NCBI RefSeq assembly: GCF_009604425.1
Contig: NZ_WEGI01000010.1
Span: forward strand, 1 to 64,000
DNA from: Nocardia aurantia
GTDB lineage: Bacteria; Actinomycetota; Actinomycetes; Mycobacteriales; Mycobacteriaceae
DNA: 64,000 nt
Reading direction: 5' to 3'
Of the stretch, positions 1 to 8,030 are shown one piece after another (the stretch's first letter is position 1; every line of letters begins with the position of its first letter). Below the pieces are notes generated by a model, which was not told the DNA's origin, did not search any database, and saw nothing but the letters and a program-made list of their open reading frames with translations. The translations under genes and the position numbers were made by a program.

Positions 1-2
1 CA

Positions 3-95
3 TATCACCGTCGACGCCGGCAGGCCCGTCTGAGTCGTTTGACGCCGGTCGAGTACGAGGTCATCATGACCACACCGGCCAGTCAGGCCGCGTGA
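3..95 (+). CDS. IS3-family transposase, C-terminal end (5' part outside window)
   Basis: The first bases read in one open frame as about 30 residues ending RLTPVEYEVIMTTPASQAA and then TGA. The pattern R(R)RQARLxxLTPVEYE is the usual tail of the integrase-core (OrfB) protein of IS3-family elements, the catalytic half that joins IS ends to target DNA. Only the tail is inside the window, so integrity of the element cannot be judged. The GC-rich stretch just after the stop, to about position 130, has the character of an IS terminal region, but the inverted repeat cannot be confirmed because the left end is missing. Recognition is from the sequence pattern only. Confidence 0.6.
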   Translation, partial: YHRRRRQARLSRLTPVEYEVIMTTPASQAA

Positions 96-148
96 CCGAA
101 ACTGTCACCGGATCCTGCAGCAGTCCCAAGCTCGTCGTCAGTGCCGCC

Positions 149-394
149 ATGACCCATGGTCGCCTCTCGGCCGAGGCCGTCGAGGCTGCTCTCGCCTCCT
201 ACAACGACCGCACCGCCGGGCACGGGATCCACTGCACGATCGATGAATTCCGCCGCTATGCCGAAATCCATCACCACCTCACGGCGCCGTATCTGCACCG
301 CCACGGGTACCACCACAGCTGGACCGACGTGCGGCCCTGGCCCGAACCGGCGCCGGGCCGGGCGGATCCGACAGCCGGACCGATATCCGCATGA
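149..394 (+). CDS. Small protein of unknown function next to IS end
   Basis: This is an 81-residue frame from ATG at 149. An in-frame GTG at 92 overlaps the transposase stop, but residues from there would be read from probable IS terminal DNA, so ATG 149 is preferred. The protein is rich in His (RYAEIHHHLTAPYLHRHGYHH) and I recognise no domain. It sits 58 bases upstream of the histidine phosphatase on the same strand and may be the first gene of that small operon. Because an IS end lies directly upstream, the gene may have lost its original promoter or N-terminus. Confidence 0.45.
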   Translation: MTHGRLSAEAVEAALASYNDRTAGHGIHCTIDEFRRYAEIHHHLTAPYLHRHGYHHSWTDVRPWPEPAPGRADPTAGPISA

Positions 395-452
395 CGACAC
401 CGATACACCGGTTCGAAATGACGAAATTCGTTGCGCCACTGAGGAGGAATAG

Positions 453-1103
453 ATGACCATCACCACCGAACTGCTGCTGGTCCGCCACGGTGAAGCCGTC
501 TGCAATGTCCGCAGAATCGTAGGCGGCGAACAAGGTTGCACCGGCCTGACCGACCGAGGCCGCCAGCAGGCCACACAACTGGCCGGCCGCCTCGCCACCG
601 AACACCGCGCGCGTCCCTTCGACGCCGTCTACACGACGCCCCGCCGCCGGGTCCGGGAAACCACTGAGATCGTCACCGCCGCACTCGGTGTCACGCCGAT
701 AATCGACGCCGAACTCCGCGGCCTCGATCACGGCACCGCCGACGGCCGACCGTGGCGCGACGTCAAAGACGCGTTCGGCGGACCACCCCAGCACAATCCA
801 GACCACCCCTACGCCGACGGCGCCGAATCCTGGACGAACTACCTCGATCGCGTCACGCATGCACTCGACCGGATCATCGCCAACCATCCTCGCCACCGGA
901 TCCTCGTCCTGGCCCACGGCGAAACCATCGAAGCCGCCCACCACCTGTTCCTCCGGCTTCCCGCCGAAACCACCTGCCACACGAGATTCCGCACCAATCC
1001 CACCTGCCTGACCCGCTGGCAACGCCATACCAACCGCCAAGGGCACGCAGTCTGGATGTTGGCCACCCACAACGACATTGACCACCTCCGGACACAGTCA
1101 TGA
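453..1103 (+). CDS. Histidine phosphatase family protein
   Basis: This is a 216-residue cytoplasmic protein of the phosphoglycerate mutase-like (histidine phosphatase) superfamily. The phosphate-accepting motif LLVRHGEA lies at residues 8-15 and the second catalytic His is in LVLAHGETIEAA near residue 155, followed by a helical cap. Such enzymes remove phosphate from small metabolites; the substrate cannot be told from sequence. A GAGGAGG-like Shine-Dalgarno precedes ATG 453. The stop overlaps the ATG of the next gene (ATGA at 1100-1103), so it is translated together with the phosphotransferase-like gene. Confidence 0.85.
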   Translation: MTITTELLLVRHGEAVCNVRRIVGGEQGCTGLTDRGRQQATQLAGRLATEHRARPFDAVYTTPRRRVRETTEIVTAALGVTPIIDAELRGLDHGTADGRPWRDVKDAFGGPPQHNPDHPYADGAESWTNYLDRVTHALDRIIANHPRHRILVLAHGETIEAAHHLFLRLPAETTCHTRFRTNPTCLTRWQRHTNRQGHAVWMLATHNDIDHLRTQS

Positions 1104-1924
1104 TCACCGGCGCCGACCTGCTCGCACTGTGCCGCCACCACCTCGACCCCGACAGCAGGCCGATCGCCGAACACCCAGGCCACCAGCACACCGTCGTCCT
1201 CCGCGCCGCCACCCGGCACGGCGAGGTCATCGTGAAAGCCCACCGGCACCCGCAACGCCACCTCAACGAGGTACACGCGTACCAGCAGTGGACGCCGGTC
1301 ATCGCCGACCGAACTCCCCGCCTCCTCACCAAGATCGACGACCCGCCCGCGATCATCGTCACCGCGCTACCGGGCAATCCACTCGCCGCGACGCCTTTGC
1401 CGCCCGATCGACAACAAGCCGCATATCTCCAGGCCGGCGCGCTGCTCGCCGCCTGGCACACTGCCGAGCCCGCCGACTCAACTGTAGACATCACCACCTG
1501 GCTGGCCGAACGCGGTGACGCGTGGCTCCAGCTCGCCGAGGACATACTGTCCGCTAACGACCGCCGCACGATTCGCGCGCACCTGCGCGAACTCGCTCAG
1601 CTCGGGCCCGTCCCCGCCGCGCCCTGCCATCTCGATTTCACTCCCCGCAACCTGCTCTATCACGATGGAATCGTGAAGGTCCTCGACTTCGAGCATTCCC
1701 GAATCGACCTTCCCGCACGCGACCTCGTCCGTCTCGCCCACCGGTACTGGTGCCACCGGCCCGACCTCGAAGCCGCCTTCCTCACCGGCTACGGGCCGCT
1801 GACCGGCCTCGACCACGAAATCATCGAACACTGCACCCACTTCGACCATCTCACCGCCGCTGTCCGCGCCACCGGCCGCAGCCTCCCGCCCGCCGACCCG
1901 GCCCGGTCACGGAGCAGATCATGA
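1100..1924 (+). CDS. Aminoglycoside phosphotransferase (APH)-like small-molecule kinase
   Basis: This is a 274-residue protein with the APH/choline-kinase fold. The Brenner-type catalytic loop HLDFTPRNLLYH lies near residue 177 with the catalytic Asp, and the metal-binding DFEHS follows near residue 195. The N-terminal lobe is small, with IVKAHRH as the likely ATP-contacting Lys. The family phosphorylates hydroxyls of antibiotics or metabolites; the substrate here is unknown and an antibiotic-resistance role is not implied. It overlaps the upstream histidine phosphatase and the downstream broken dehydrogenase, both by ATGA, forming a translationally coupled operon. Confidence 0.8.
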   Translation: MITGADLLALCRHHLDPDSRPIAEHPGHQHTVVLRAATRHGEVIVKAHRHPQRHLNEVHAYQQWTPVIADRTPRLLTKIDDPPAIIVTALPGNPLAATPLPPDRQQAAYLQAGALLAAWHTAEPADSTVDITTWLAERGDAWLQLAEDILSANDRRTIRAHLRELAQLGPVPAAPCHLDFTPRNLLYHDGIVKVLDFEHSRIDLPARDLVRLAHRYWCHRPDLEAAFLTGYGPLTGLDHEIIEHCTHFDHLTAAVRATGRSLPPADPARSRSRS

Positions 1925-2100
1925 ATATCGAACCCGCAATCTCGTTCTCGGCGCCGGCTACGTCGGACTCACCACTGCAACCTGTCTTGCCGCGCTTGGC
2001 AACACCGTGATGTGCGTCGACAGCGACGTCGCGCTCATCGCGCAATTGCGCACCGGCCACTCACATCTGGCCGAACCAGGTGTCGAAACACTCTCTTAAA
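1921..2100 (+). pseudogene. Truncated, frameshifted UDP-glucose/GDP-mannose dehydrogenase (N-terminal remnant)
   Basis: ATG 1921 overlaps the kinase stop (ATGA) and reads MNIEP, but then the frame is wrong. From 1941 the +1 frame reads LVLGAGYVGLTTATCLAALG followed by NTVMCVDSD and AEPGVETLS, which is the NAD-binding Rossmann start of UDP-glucose 6-dehydrogenase-like enzymes. Restoring one C near 1933-1935 would join the frames as MNIEPRNLVLGAG. The frame then ends at TAA 2098-2100, after about 59 of the roughly 430 residues normal for the family, beside the degenerate CRISPR repeats. It is therefore a relic carrying two lesions. The intact operon probably encoded phosphatase, kinase and nucleotide-sugar dehydrogenase. 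Confidence 0.75.
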
Positions 2101-2129
2101 ATGGCCCCGCTGCAGGCAATCTCGACTTT

Positions 2130-2405
2130 GCAACCGACCCGCGGTCGGGGGGCCGACAGACGATGGTGGCGAGCTGCTGCACCGGGCTGCTGAAGGGCCA
2201 TCCCTGTGTGCGCAGGACCGACGACATGGTAACGAATTCGCTTACGCGGCAAGGCGGATTATCCTCGCGAGCGCGAGGCCGACTGACCGCGGCGGAAGTC
2301 GCTGCGGTCTGGCAGAGGATCATCCCTCCGGACGCCCGGCCGACGACATCGTGATGCCGTTCCTTGTCGGCACGATCGGACAATCCCCGCGTGCGCGGGG
2401 CCGAC
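2130..2405 (-). CRISPR. Degenerate type I-E CRISPR mini-array, reverse orientation (array 0)
   Basis: Read on the minus strand, a good 28-base repeat lies at 2378-2405 (GTCGGCCCCGCG... GGGGATTGTCC). Decaying copies follow at 2317-2344, 2256-2283 and 2195-2222, exactly 61 bases apart, which is 28 plus a 33-base spacer. A very weak terminal copy lies near 2130-2157. Repeats keep the GTCGG start and the TCC or GCC end but lose the palindromic stem with distance from the leader, as expected for old leader-distal repeats. The flanking leader (2406-2460) resembles the leaders of the two large arrays. Short ORFs across this region are artefacts. Confidence 0.85.
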
Positions 2406-2460
2406 ACTTTTTGACCTGCGGGTTTGTTGGCGGGCGCCCCGGTTTTCATTTAGTTGGATG
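2406..2460 (-). promoter_or_regulatory. CRISPR leader of array 0
   Basis: On the minus strand this reads ACTAAATGAAAAC, then GCCAACAAAC and GCAGGTCAAAAAGT directly before the first repeat. The same three blocks occur before the 16850 array, and two of them before the 12165 array. Leaders carry the array promoter and the adaptation signals for Cas1-Cas2. It faces away from cas3. Confidence 0.7.
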
Positions 2461-2668
2461 CGACGTCCTGCAACGGGACCCGTCGGTAGAGTCTCCTACG
2501 CGGGGTCCCGACAATACAAGGCTGTTTGGATCTCAAACCCGGATCCCGGTGTCGCGGTTGTAGCTTCTGCCGCTGCGAATCGACTCGGTAGGCGTACGGC
2601 ACTTCTGCTAATCCTGGTCCTCGGCCCGGCACAATGGGCTCGTTCGCTGTCCGTGACCGCCATCCTGT

Positions 2669-5569
2669 ATGAGTTACTTTGTCGCCCAGCGTTGGTCGAA
2701 GGCGACAGAGCTTGTCGGTGGCCGTCCGTATGGTGTCGCCATGATCGATGCAGGGGATGGAGTAGGGGACGACTGGTCGGTTTTGCCGGACGTGGAACGA
2801 GGCTGGCTGGGGTGCCTGTGGGGGAAGTCGGCTGGGCGCGCCGGTGGCTCGGTGAACTTGCTGTTGTCGCACATGCTGGACACGGCAGCGGTGGCCGAGC
2901 TGATCTGGGACCGGTACCTGGCCGATGCGGTTCGTACGAAGGTGGCGGCGTTGACCGGGCTGGGAGGTGATGGGCGCCGATTGTTCGTGTGGCTGTGCGG
3001 GGTTCACGATCTGGGGAAGGCGACGCCCGCGTTCCAGTCGGTCGATGCGTCGTGCGCGGCGGCGGTTCGCCGATCGGGGCTGGGGTGGGATGAGTTTGCG
3101 GTGAAGGCGCATCGATGGCGCCATGAGCTTGCAGGTGCCCGGGTCTTGTCGCGCATGTTGGAACAAGCGGGATGGACTGCGGTGCAGTGTGATTGGGTAT
3201 GGCCACTGGTGGCCGGCCATCACGGCCGGGTTCCGTCGGGTGGTGAGCTCGGGCCGCCCCGGCGTGGTGGAACCAAGCTTCAGGGAGCCGGGGACTGGCC
3301 GATGGCGCAGCGAGTGCTGCTGGAGTGTTTCACCCGCGCTGTGGGTTTCGCCGATGTGGCGTCGGTGCAGCCGAAGGTGGTTCCGGTACGTGCGCTGCAG
3401 TTGGAGTTGAGTGGGTTCATTGTGATGGCGGACTGGATCGCCAGCAACGAGGATCATTTTTCCGGGATCGACACTCTCGACGCGATCAGTCTCGAGAAGG
3501 CGCGGTCGCGGGCGGAAAAGGCTTGGACGGAGCTGGGTTTGGCGCGCGGCTGGGGCCGGATTGGTGAGCCGTCGGTCGAGGATTTCCGCAGCCGATTCCA
3601 GGCGGAGCCGCGGTCGTCGCAGCGGGTGGCGATCGAGTGTGCTGCCGGGATGGGTGGGCCGGGGCTGATGGTCGTGGAAGCGCCTATGGGCGAGGGGAAG
3701 ACGAAGACGGCCTTGTTGTGCACGGAGGTGCTGGCGGCTCGGTTCGGGTTGGACGGGGTGTTCGTTGGGATGCCAACGCAGGCGACCAGCGACCCGATGT
3801 TCACGGAGGTGCGGGCGTGGGTGGCCGAGGTCGACCCGAACGCTGCCAGTCAGGTGGCGTTGTTGCATGGCAAGCGCCGCTTCAACAAGGAGTGGCAGCG
3901 GCTGTCCGGCGTCGATGCGGCTGCCGATTTCGGGTTCGTGAGTGTGGGGGAGGACGAATACGGTCTCGAAGACCCTTATGGGAGTGGAGATTTCGATCCT
4001 TGTCTCAGTGAGCGGCCGCAGCGGACGGTCCCGGCGGAATGGTTCATGGGTGCCAAGCGAGGGCTGCTGGCTCCGTTCGTGGTCGGCACGATCGACCAGT
4101 TGCTGATCGCTGCGACGCGAACCAAGCATGTGATGCTGCGGATGGCGGGCTTGGCGGGCAAGGTCGTCATCCTCGACGAGGTCCACGCTGCGGACGTGTA
4201 CATGTCGGAGTTCCTGGTGGAGGGTTTGCGGTGGCTCGGCCAAGCCGGTGTCCCGGTCATCCTGCTGTCGGCGACGCTGCCACCACGGCAGCGCCGCCAG
4301 CTGCTCGGCGCCTACCTGGCCGGCGCTCGGCACAGTGAGAGCCTCGACCTCCCCCCGATCCCCGACCGGCCCGGATATCCGCGGGTGACGACGGCCTGGG
4401 TGAGTGCCGGGAGCGAACCGACCATAGAGCAGTCCGTCGCCCCTGCATGGCGGTCCGAGCCCTTGAAAGTCCGAATAGAGATTGCCGCTGAGGAGATTTC
4501 GCTGACGCAACTGCTGCAGCATCGGCTCGAGGACGGTGGATGCGCGCTGGTGATCCGCAACACCGTCGCGCGGGCGCAGCAGACATACGAGGAATTGTCG
4601 GCTGTGTTCGGCGCCGAGGTGCGGTTGTTGCACGGCCAGCTGCATGTGCGGCAGCGCGCCGAGGAAACCGACAGGTGTCTCGAGTTGCTGGGCCCGCGCA
4701 GGGGCGGCCCTCAGCGCGCGAGGACGATCGTGGTGGCCACTCAGATCGCCGAGCAGTCCTTCGACGTCGACGCCGATCTGCTGATCACGGACCTGGCACC
4801 GATGGATTTGCTGCTGCAGCGGATCGGCCGAATGCACCGGCACGATGGTGTGCTCCGTCCGCCGGAGTTGCGGGTGCCCACTGTGGTGGTCACGGGGTTC
4901 AGTCCGCGCGGCGAGGGTGTGCCGGATTTCGAGAAGGGCAGCGAATACATCTATGGCCGGTACCCGCTGCTGCGAGCTGCGATAGCGGTACTGCGAGATC
5001 GTGATGGGCACTGGGAGATTCCTGCGCAGGTGCCCGATCTGGTGGCCGAGGCCTACGACCCTGATTCGCCGGTTCCCGAGTCCTGGGCCGGCGAGGTCGG
5101 CGAGGCTTACCAGTCATGGCGTGACGATCAACAGAAGCGTGCCGATAAGGCCGCGCCGTTTCTGCTGACGAGGCTCGGCGAGCACGGCAACCCGACGCTG
5201 GAAGGCCTGCACCGCGGGTCCGGCACCTATGTCAGTGACGACGACGTGCGGGTGCGGGACGGTGAGGAAGGTATCGAGGTAGTCCTCATTCGCCGTGACG
5301 AGCACGGTTTCCGGTCGGAGAACCGGCACCAGCTCGGTAGTCATGGGGAGGTTGCCGACGAGGTCCTCGATCACGTCCTCGGCGGGACCCTGCGACTACC
5401 GACCAAGCTTCGCGGCGCTGCGAACGCTTCGCTGCGCCCGCTGGACGGTTGGCGCGACGACCCGTGGCTGCGTTACAGCAGAGCCCTGATCGTGGATGGT
5501 GATGGCCGAGGGCCGGTCGGCGACTACAGGATTCGCTACGACCAGTTGCTGGGGCTGGTCATCGAATGA
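2669..5569 (+). CDS. cas3: CRISPR-associated helicase/nuclease Cas3 (HD domain plus SF2 helicase), type I-E
   Basis: This is a 966-residue effector nuclease-helicase, recruited by Cascade to unwind and degrade target DNA. The N-terminal HD nuclease domain shows LLSHMLD, GVHDLGK near residue 112, HRWRHELAG and AGHHG. The SF2 helicase shows Walker A APMGEGKTKT near 337, the DEVH box VILDEVHAADVYM near 500, LLSATLPP, and motif VI QRIGRMHRH near 715. Length is normal for a single-chain Cas3. Neither ATG 2669 nor the in-frame ATG 2741 (MIDAGDG) has a clear Shine-Dalgarno, so the start is uncertain. It is separated from the Cascade operon by about 200 bases with tandem hairpins. Confidence 0.95.
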   Translation: MSYFVAQRWSKATELVGGRPYGVAMIDAGDGVGDDWSVLPDVERGWLGCLWGKSAGRAGGSVNLLLSHMLDTAAVAELIWDRYLADAVRTKVAALTGLGGDGRRLFVWLCGVHDLGKATPAFQSVDASCAAAVRRSGLGWDEFAVKAHRWRHELAGARVLSRMLEQAGWTAVQCDWVWPLVAGHHGRVPSGGELGPPRRGGTKLQGAGDWPMAQRVLLECFTRAVGFADVASVQPKVVPVRALQLELSGFIVMADWIASNEDHFSGIDTLDAISLEKARSRAEKAWTELGLARGWGRIGEPSVEDFRSRFQAEPRSSQRVAIECAAGMGGPGLMVVEAPMGEGKTKTALLCTEVLAARFGLDGVFVGMPTQATSDPMFTEVRAWVAEVDPNAASQVALLHGKRRFNKEWQRLSGVDAAADFGFVSVGEDEYGLEDPYGSGDFDPCLSERPQRTVPAEWFMGAKRGLLAPFVVGTIDQLLIAATRTKHVMLRMAGLAGKVVILDEVHAADVYMSEFLVEGLRWLGQAGVPVILLSATLPPRQRRQLLGAYLAGARHSESLDLPPIPDRPGYPRVTTAWVSAGSEPTIEQSVAPAWRSEPLKVRIEIAAEEISLTQLLQHRLEDGGCALVIRNTVARAQQTYEELSAVFGAEVRLLHGQLHVRQRAEETDRCLELLGPRRGGPQRARTIVVATQIAEQSFDVDADLLITDLAPMDLLLQRIGRMHRHDGVLRPPELRVPTVVVTGFSPRGEGVPDFEKGSEYIYGRYPLLRAAIAVLRDRDGHWEIPAQVPDLVAEAYDPDSPVPESWAGEVGEAYQSWRDDQQKRADKAAPFLLTRLGEHGNPTLEGLHRGSGTYVSDDDVRVRDGEEGIEVVLIRRDEHGFRSENRHQLGSHGEVADEVLDHVLGGTLRLPTKLRGAANASLRPLDGWRDDPWLRYSRALIVDGDGRGPVGDYRIRYDQLLGLVIE

Positions 5570-5624
5570 CCTGGTGATGCACCCGAGAGTGCACCACCAG
5601 GTGGCCCCCGGCTGAGCCGGGGCC
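5569..5624 (+). terminator. Tandem hairpins after cas3
   Basis: A 14-base-pair stem (ACCTGGTGATGCAC, loop CCGAGA, then the complement, one mismatch) spans 5569-5602. A second GC-rich stem, GGCCCCCGGCT against AGCCGGGGCC, lies at 5603-5624. No T-run follows, so these could be GC-type terminators or an mRNA 3' stabiliser separating cas3 from the Cascade operon. Confidence 0.5.
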
Positions 5625-5771
5625 GATACCGATCCCAGACGCAAACCTGGGCCATACCTGCCGAGAACAATCCGGCGGGTCCACTTCGCAGTTTCGCACA
5701 CCGCGGCAACCGCACAGCACTAAACTGCCGCAAAGATTAGACGTAAACCATTGTACTGATGGAGGTTTGAT
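5625..5771 (+). promoter_or_regulatory. Upstream region of the Cascade operon
   Basis: About 150 bases without a gene. The last 45 are AT-richer (AAAGATTAGACGTAAACCATT) than the surroundings and are a likely promoter region. GGAGG at 5761-5765 is a strong ribosome-binding site six bases before GTG 5772. No confident -35/-10 pair is seen. Confidence 0.4.
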
Positions 5772-7409
5772 GTGGGTGCGGGCGACCTGATCTGGTCAAC
5801 CCCGTTGCTGCCCAGCAGATTCGATGACGGTTCGGTGCGTGCTCTTCCGCTCGGGGAGGCACTGCGCAACAGCCGTCGGATCACCGGTATCGAAGTCGAG
5901 ATTCCGACAATGGTGCCGGCGTTGCTGCGGCAGTTGCTGCTACCGATCGTCGTACACGCGCTGGGCTCGCCGACATCCCGACAGGATTGGCGGCAGCGGT
6001 TCGACCGCGGCGAGTTCAGCGATACCGAGTGGCACACGATCGAGGAATACCTGGTGGCCCATGCTGATCGGTTCGATGTTCTGGATCCGGTGCAGCCGTT
6101 CGGTCAGGTCGCGGATCTCCGTACTGCGAAGGGGGACACCAAAGGTACGGCGTTGCTCGTGGCGACCGCCCCGTCGGGAAACAATGTCCCACTGTTCGCC
6201 ACGCGTACGGAAGCCGACGCTCTGCGGCTGGAACTGCCCGCGGCGTTGCGATGGATGCTGCACACGCAGTGCTGGGACACGGCGGCCATCAAGACCGGCG
6301 TCGTTGGTGATCCGAAAGCTCTGGGCGGCAAGACTTCCGGGAACTTCACAGGGCCACTCGGTCAGTTGGGCGTGGTGCTGCCGGTGGGCCGCACGCTGTA
6401 CGACACGCTTCTCCTGAACACGCCGATCGGCGTGCAGCAGCGGCTGGGCGTCCCACATTGGGGCCGGGAACCGCTGGGCCCGAGATGGGAAATCCGCGCA
6501 CCCGGAGGTGTCCTGGACCTGTGGACGTGGCAGTCGCGGAGGATCAGGCTGTTTCCCGAGGAGACCGGCGCCGGAATCGTCGTGGAACGGGCCATCGTGG
6601 CTGCCGGCGATCGTTTCAGTGCCGGTGTGCCCGACTGGGAAACCCACACTGCCTGGCGAAAAGACAAGCCCGCCAAGGGATCTACCGCAGCGCCATTGAG
6701 GCCGTTGCGGCACGCGGCGGGGAAAGCGGCGTGGCGTGGGCTGGATGCGTTGCTGGCGCTGGAGTCCTCTTCCGACGAATCGTTCCAGACCAGCGAGCTG
6801 CTGGATCAGCTGTCCGGGCTCGAGCGGTCCGGCGCTATCGACGACAGCTACCCGTTGCGGGTGGAGACATTCGGGATCGTGTACGGCAACCAGTCCGCAG
6901 TGATCGAAGACCTGATCCACGATGTGATCCCAGTGCCGGTGGCGTCGATGCGCGGCCAGGGCGAGGCCTACACGACGGTGCTGGAAGCCGCCGACCAGGC
7001 AGAGCGGCTGGCGGCCGCGATCAACCGGCTGTCCGCGGATCTGCGGCGTTCGCTGGGTGCGGATCCGATCCCATGGGACAAGGGGATGCGGCCTGGCGAG
7101 CAATTGCTGGTCGCGCTGGACCCATTGGTGCGGCGTCTGCTCGCCGGCGTGTCCGCAGATGCCGGTGACGACGACAAGCTCACCCGCGGGCTGGTGGCCT
7201 GGGAATTATTGGCCTACGACGCGGTGTATCGGTGTGCCGAACCACTTTTCGCCCTCCCGCCTGCCGCATTCACCGGTCGCACCGTCCATGGGCCCGCCAA
7301 AGAACAGCGCTACAGCCTCGGCCTGGCCGCGAACTCCTTCTACACCGCGGTGGACAAGATCCTGCCCAGGGCCGCCGCCGAACGCCGAGGCCCGAGTAAT
7401 GAGGAATGA
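5772..7409 (+). CDS. casA: Cascade large subunit Cas8e (CasA/Cse1)
   Basis: This 545-residue protein is the large subunit of type I-E Cascade, which recognises the PAM and recruits Cas3. The N-terminus matches the Cse1 family (LIWSTPLLPSRFDDG), followed by the family's conserved LLRQLLLPIVVHAL and RFDVLDPVQPFGQV. Later come the LFATRTEAD and PLGQLGVVLPVGRTLYDTLL stretches typical of actinobacterial Cse1. The start is GTG at 5772, set by GGAGG at 5761; an overlapping ATG at 5770 opens only a six-codon frame. It is the first gene of a tight cas8e-cse2-cas7e-cas5e-cas6e-cas1-cas2 operon. Confidence 0.93.
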   Translation: MGAGDLIWSTPLLPSRFDDGSVRALPLGEALRNSRRITGIEVEIPTMVPALLRQLLLPIVVHALGSPTSRQDWRQRFDRGEFSDTEWHTIEEYLVAHADRFDVLDPVQPFGQVADLRTAKGDTKGTALLVATAPSGNNVPLFATRTEADALRLELPAALRWMLHTQCWDTAAIKTGVVGDPKALGGKTSGNFTGPLGQLGVVLPVGRTLYDTLLLNTPIGVQQRLGVPHWGREPLGPRWEIRAPGGVLDLWTWQSRRIRLFPEETGAGIVVERAIVAAGDRFSAGVPDWETHTAWRKDKPAKGSTAAPLRPLRHAAGKAAWRGLDALLALESSSDESFQTSELLDQLSGLERSGAIDDSYPLRVETFGIVYGNQSAVIEDLIHDVIPVPVASMRGQGEAYTTVLEAADQAERLAAAINRLSADLRRSLGADPIPWDKGMRPGEQLLVALDPLVRRLLAGVSADAGDDDKLTRGLVAWELLAYDAVYRCAEPLFALPPAAFTGRTVHGPAKEQRYSLGLAANSFYTAVDKILPRAAAERRGPSNEE

Positions 7410-7412
7410 CTG

Positions 7413-7985
7413 ATGGCACAACGGTATTGGAACCGTTTCCTCGACGAGAAGTCCAAGCAGTGGAATAAGGACCTACCTCCGGGGGAGGATCTCGCAGCCT
7501 TGCGAACCGGGCTGGGGCGAGCGGCGCTCACCGCGCCGAAGATGTGGCAGTTCTATACGGTCACGGCCGACAAGGATGCCGATCTGGAACGCCTCGGCCT
7601 GGCCAGCACCGCCCAGAGTGCCGAGCACGCCGCACTGGCATTGTTCGGTGTCCACCAGCAGTCCCAGCGCACGCTGATGCACAAGCCCGACGTCGGATTG
7701 GGTACGGCACTGCGCACTTTGCGTCACCACGCGAAAGTCAGCAGCGACGCAGTCGACCGGCGAGTGGCGGCGCTGGTGGCATCGACATCGGTGCCGACGA
7801 TGACCTACCGGCTGCGCGGACTGATCATCCAGCTGCGCGATATCGGTCAGCCGCTGGACTACGACCGACTCCTTCGCGACATCGACCGGTGGCACTGGGC
7901 CGACGCACGTCAGCGTGTCCGAAAAGGCTGGGCACAGGGCTACCAGCGATGGACACCACCCGCCGCTGACACCGCCGCCGAATGA
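7413..7985 (+). CDS. casB: Cascade small subunit Cse2 (CasB)
   Basis: This 190-residue helical protein starts three bases after the cas8e stop. The family pattern is visible: YWNRFL near the start, DLAALRTGLGR, ALALFGVHQQS, LGTALRTLRHH and a closing WADARQRVRKGWAQGYQRW. Cse2 occurs as a dimer along the Cascade backbone, stabilising the displaced DNA strand. Length and position between cas8e and cas7e are as expected for type I-E. Confidence 0.92.
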   Translation: MAQRYWNRFLDEKSKQWNKDLPPGEDLAALRTGLGRAALTAPKMWQFYTVTADKDADLERLGLASTAQSAEHAALALFGVHQQSQRTLMHKPDVGLGTALRTLRHHAKVSSDAVDRRVAALVASTSVPTMTYRLRGLIIQLRDIGQPLDYDRLLRDIDRWHWADARQRVRKGWAQGYQRWTPPAADTAAE

Positions 7986-8030
7986 TCTCGTAAATATTCT
8001 GTACTGCAACACTTTCCGAGAAAGAACGAA

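Noticed and set aside
1-2100. Left attachment site of the conjugative element
   Set aside because: I looked for a second copy of the tRNA-Val(CAC) 3' end in this region and elsewhere in the window and saw none.
2450-5011. 853-codon minus-strand frame opposite cas3
   Set aside because: It is antisense to a clear Cas3 with all motifs. The Arg/His/Pro/Gln-rich composition is typical of shadow frames in high-GC DNA.
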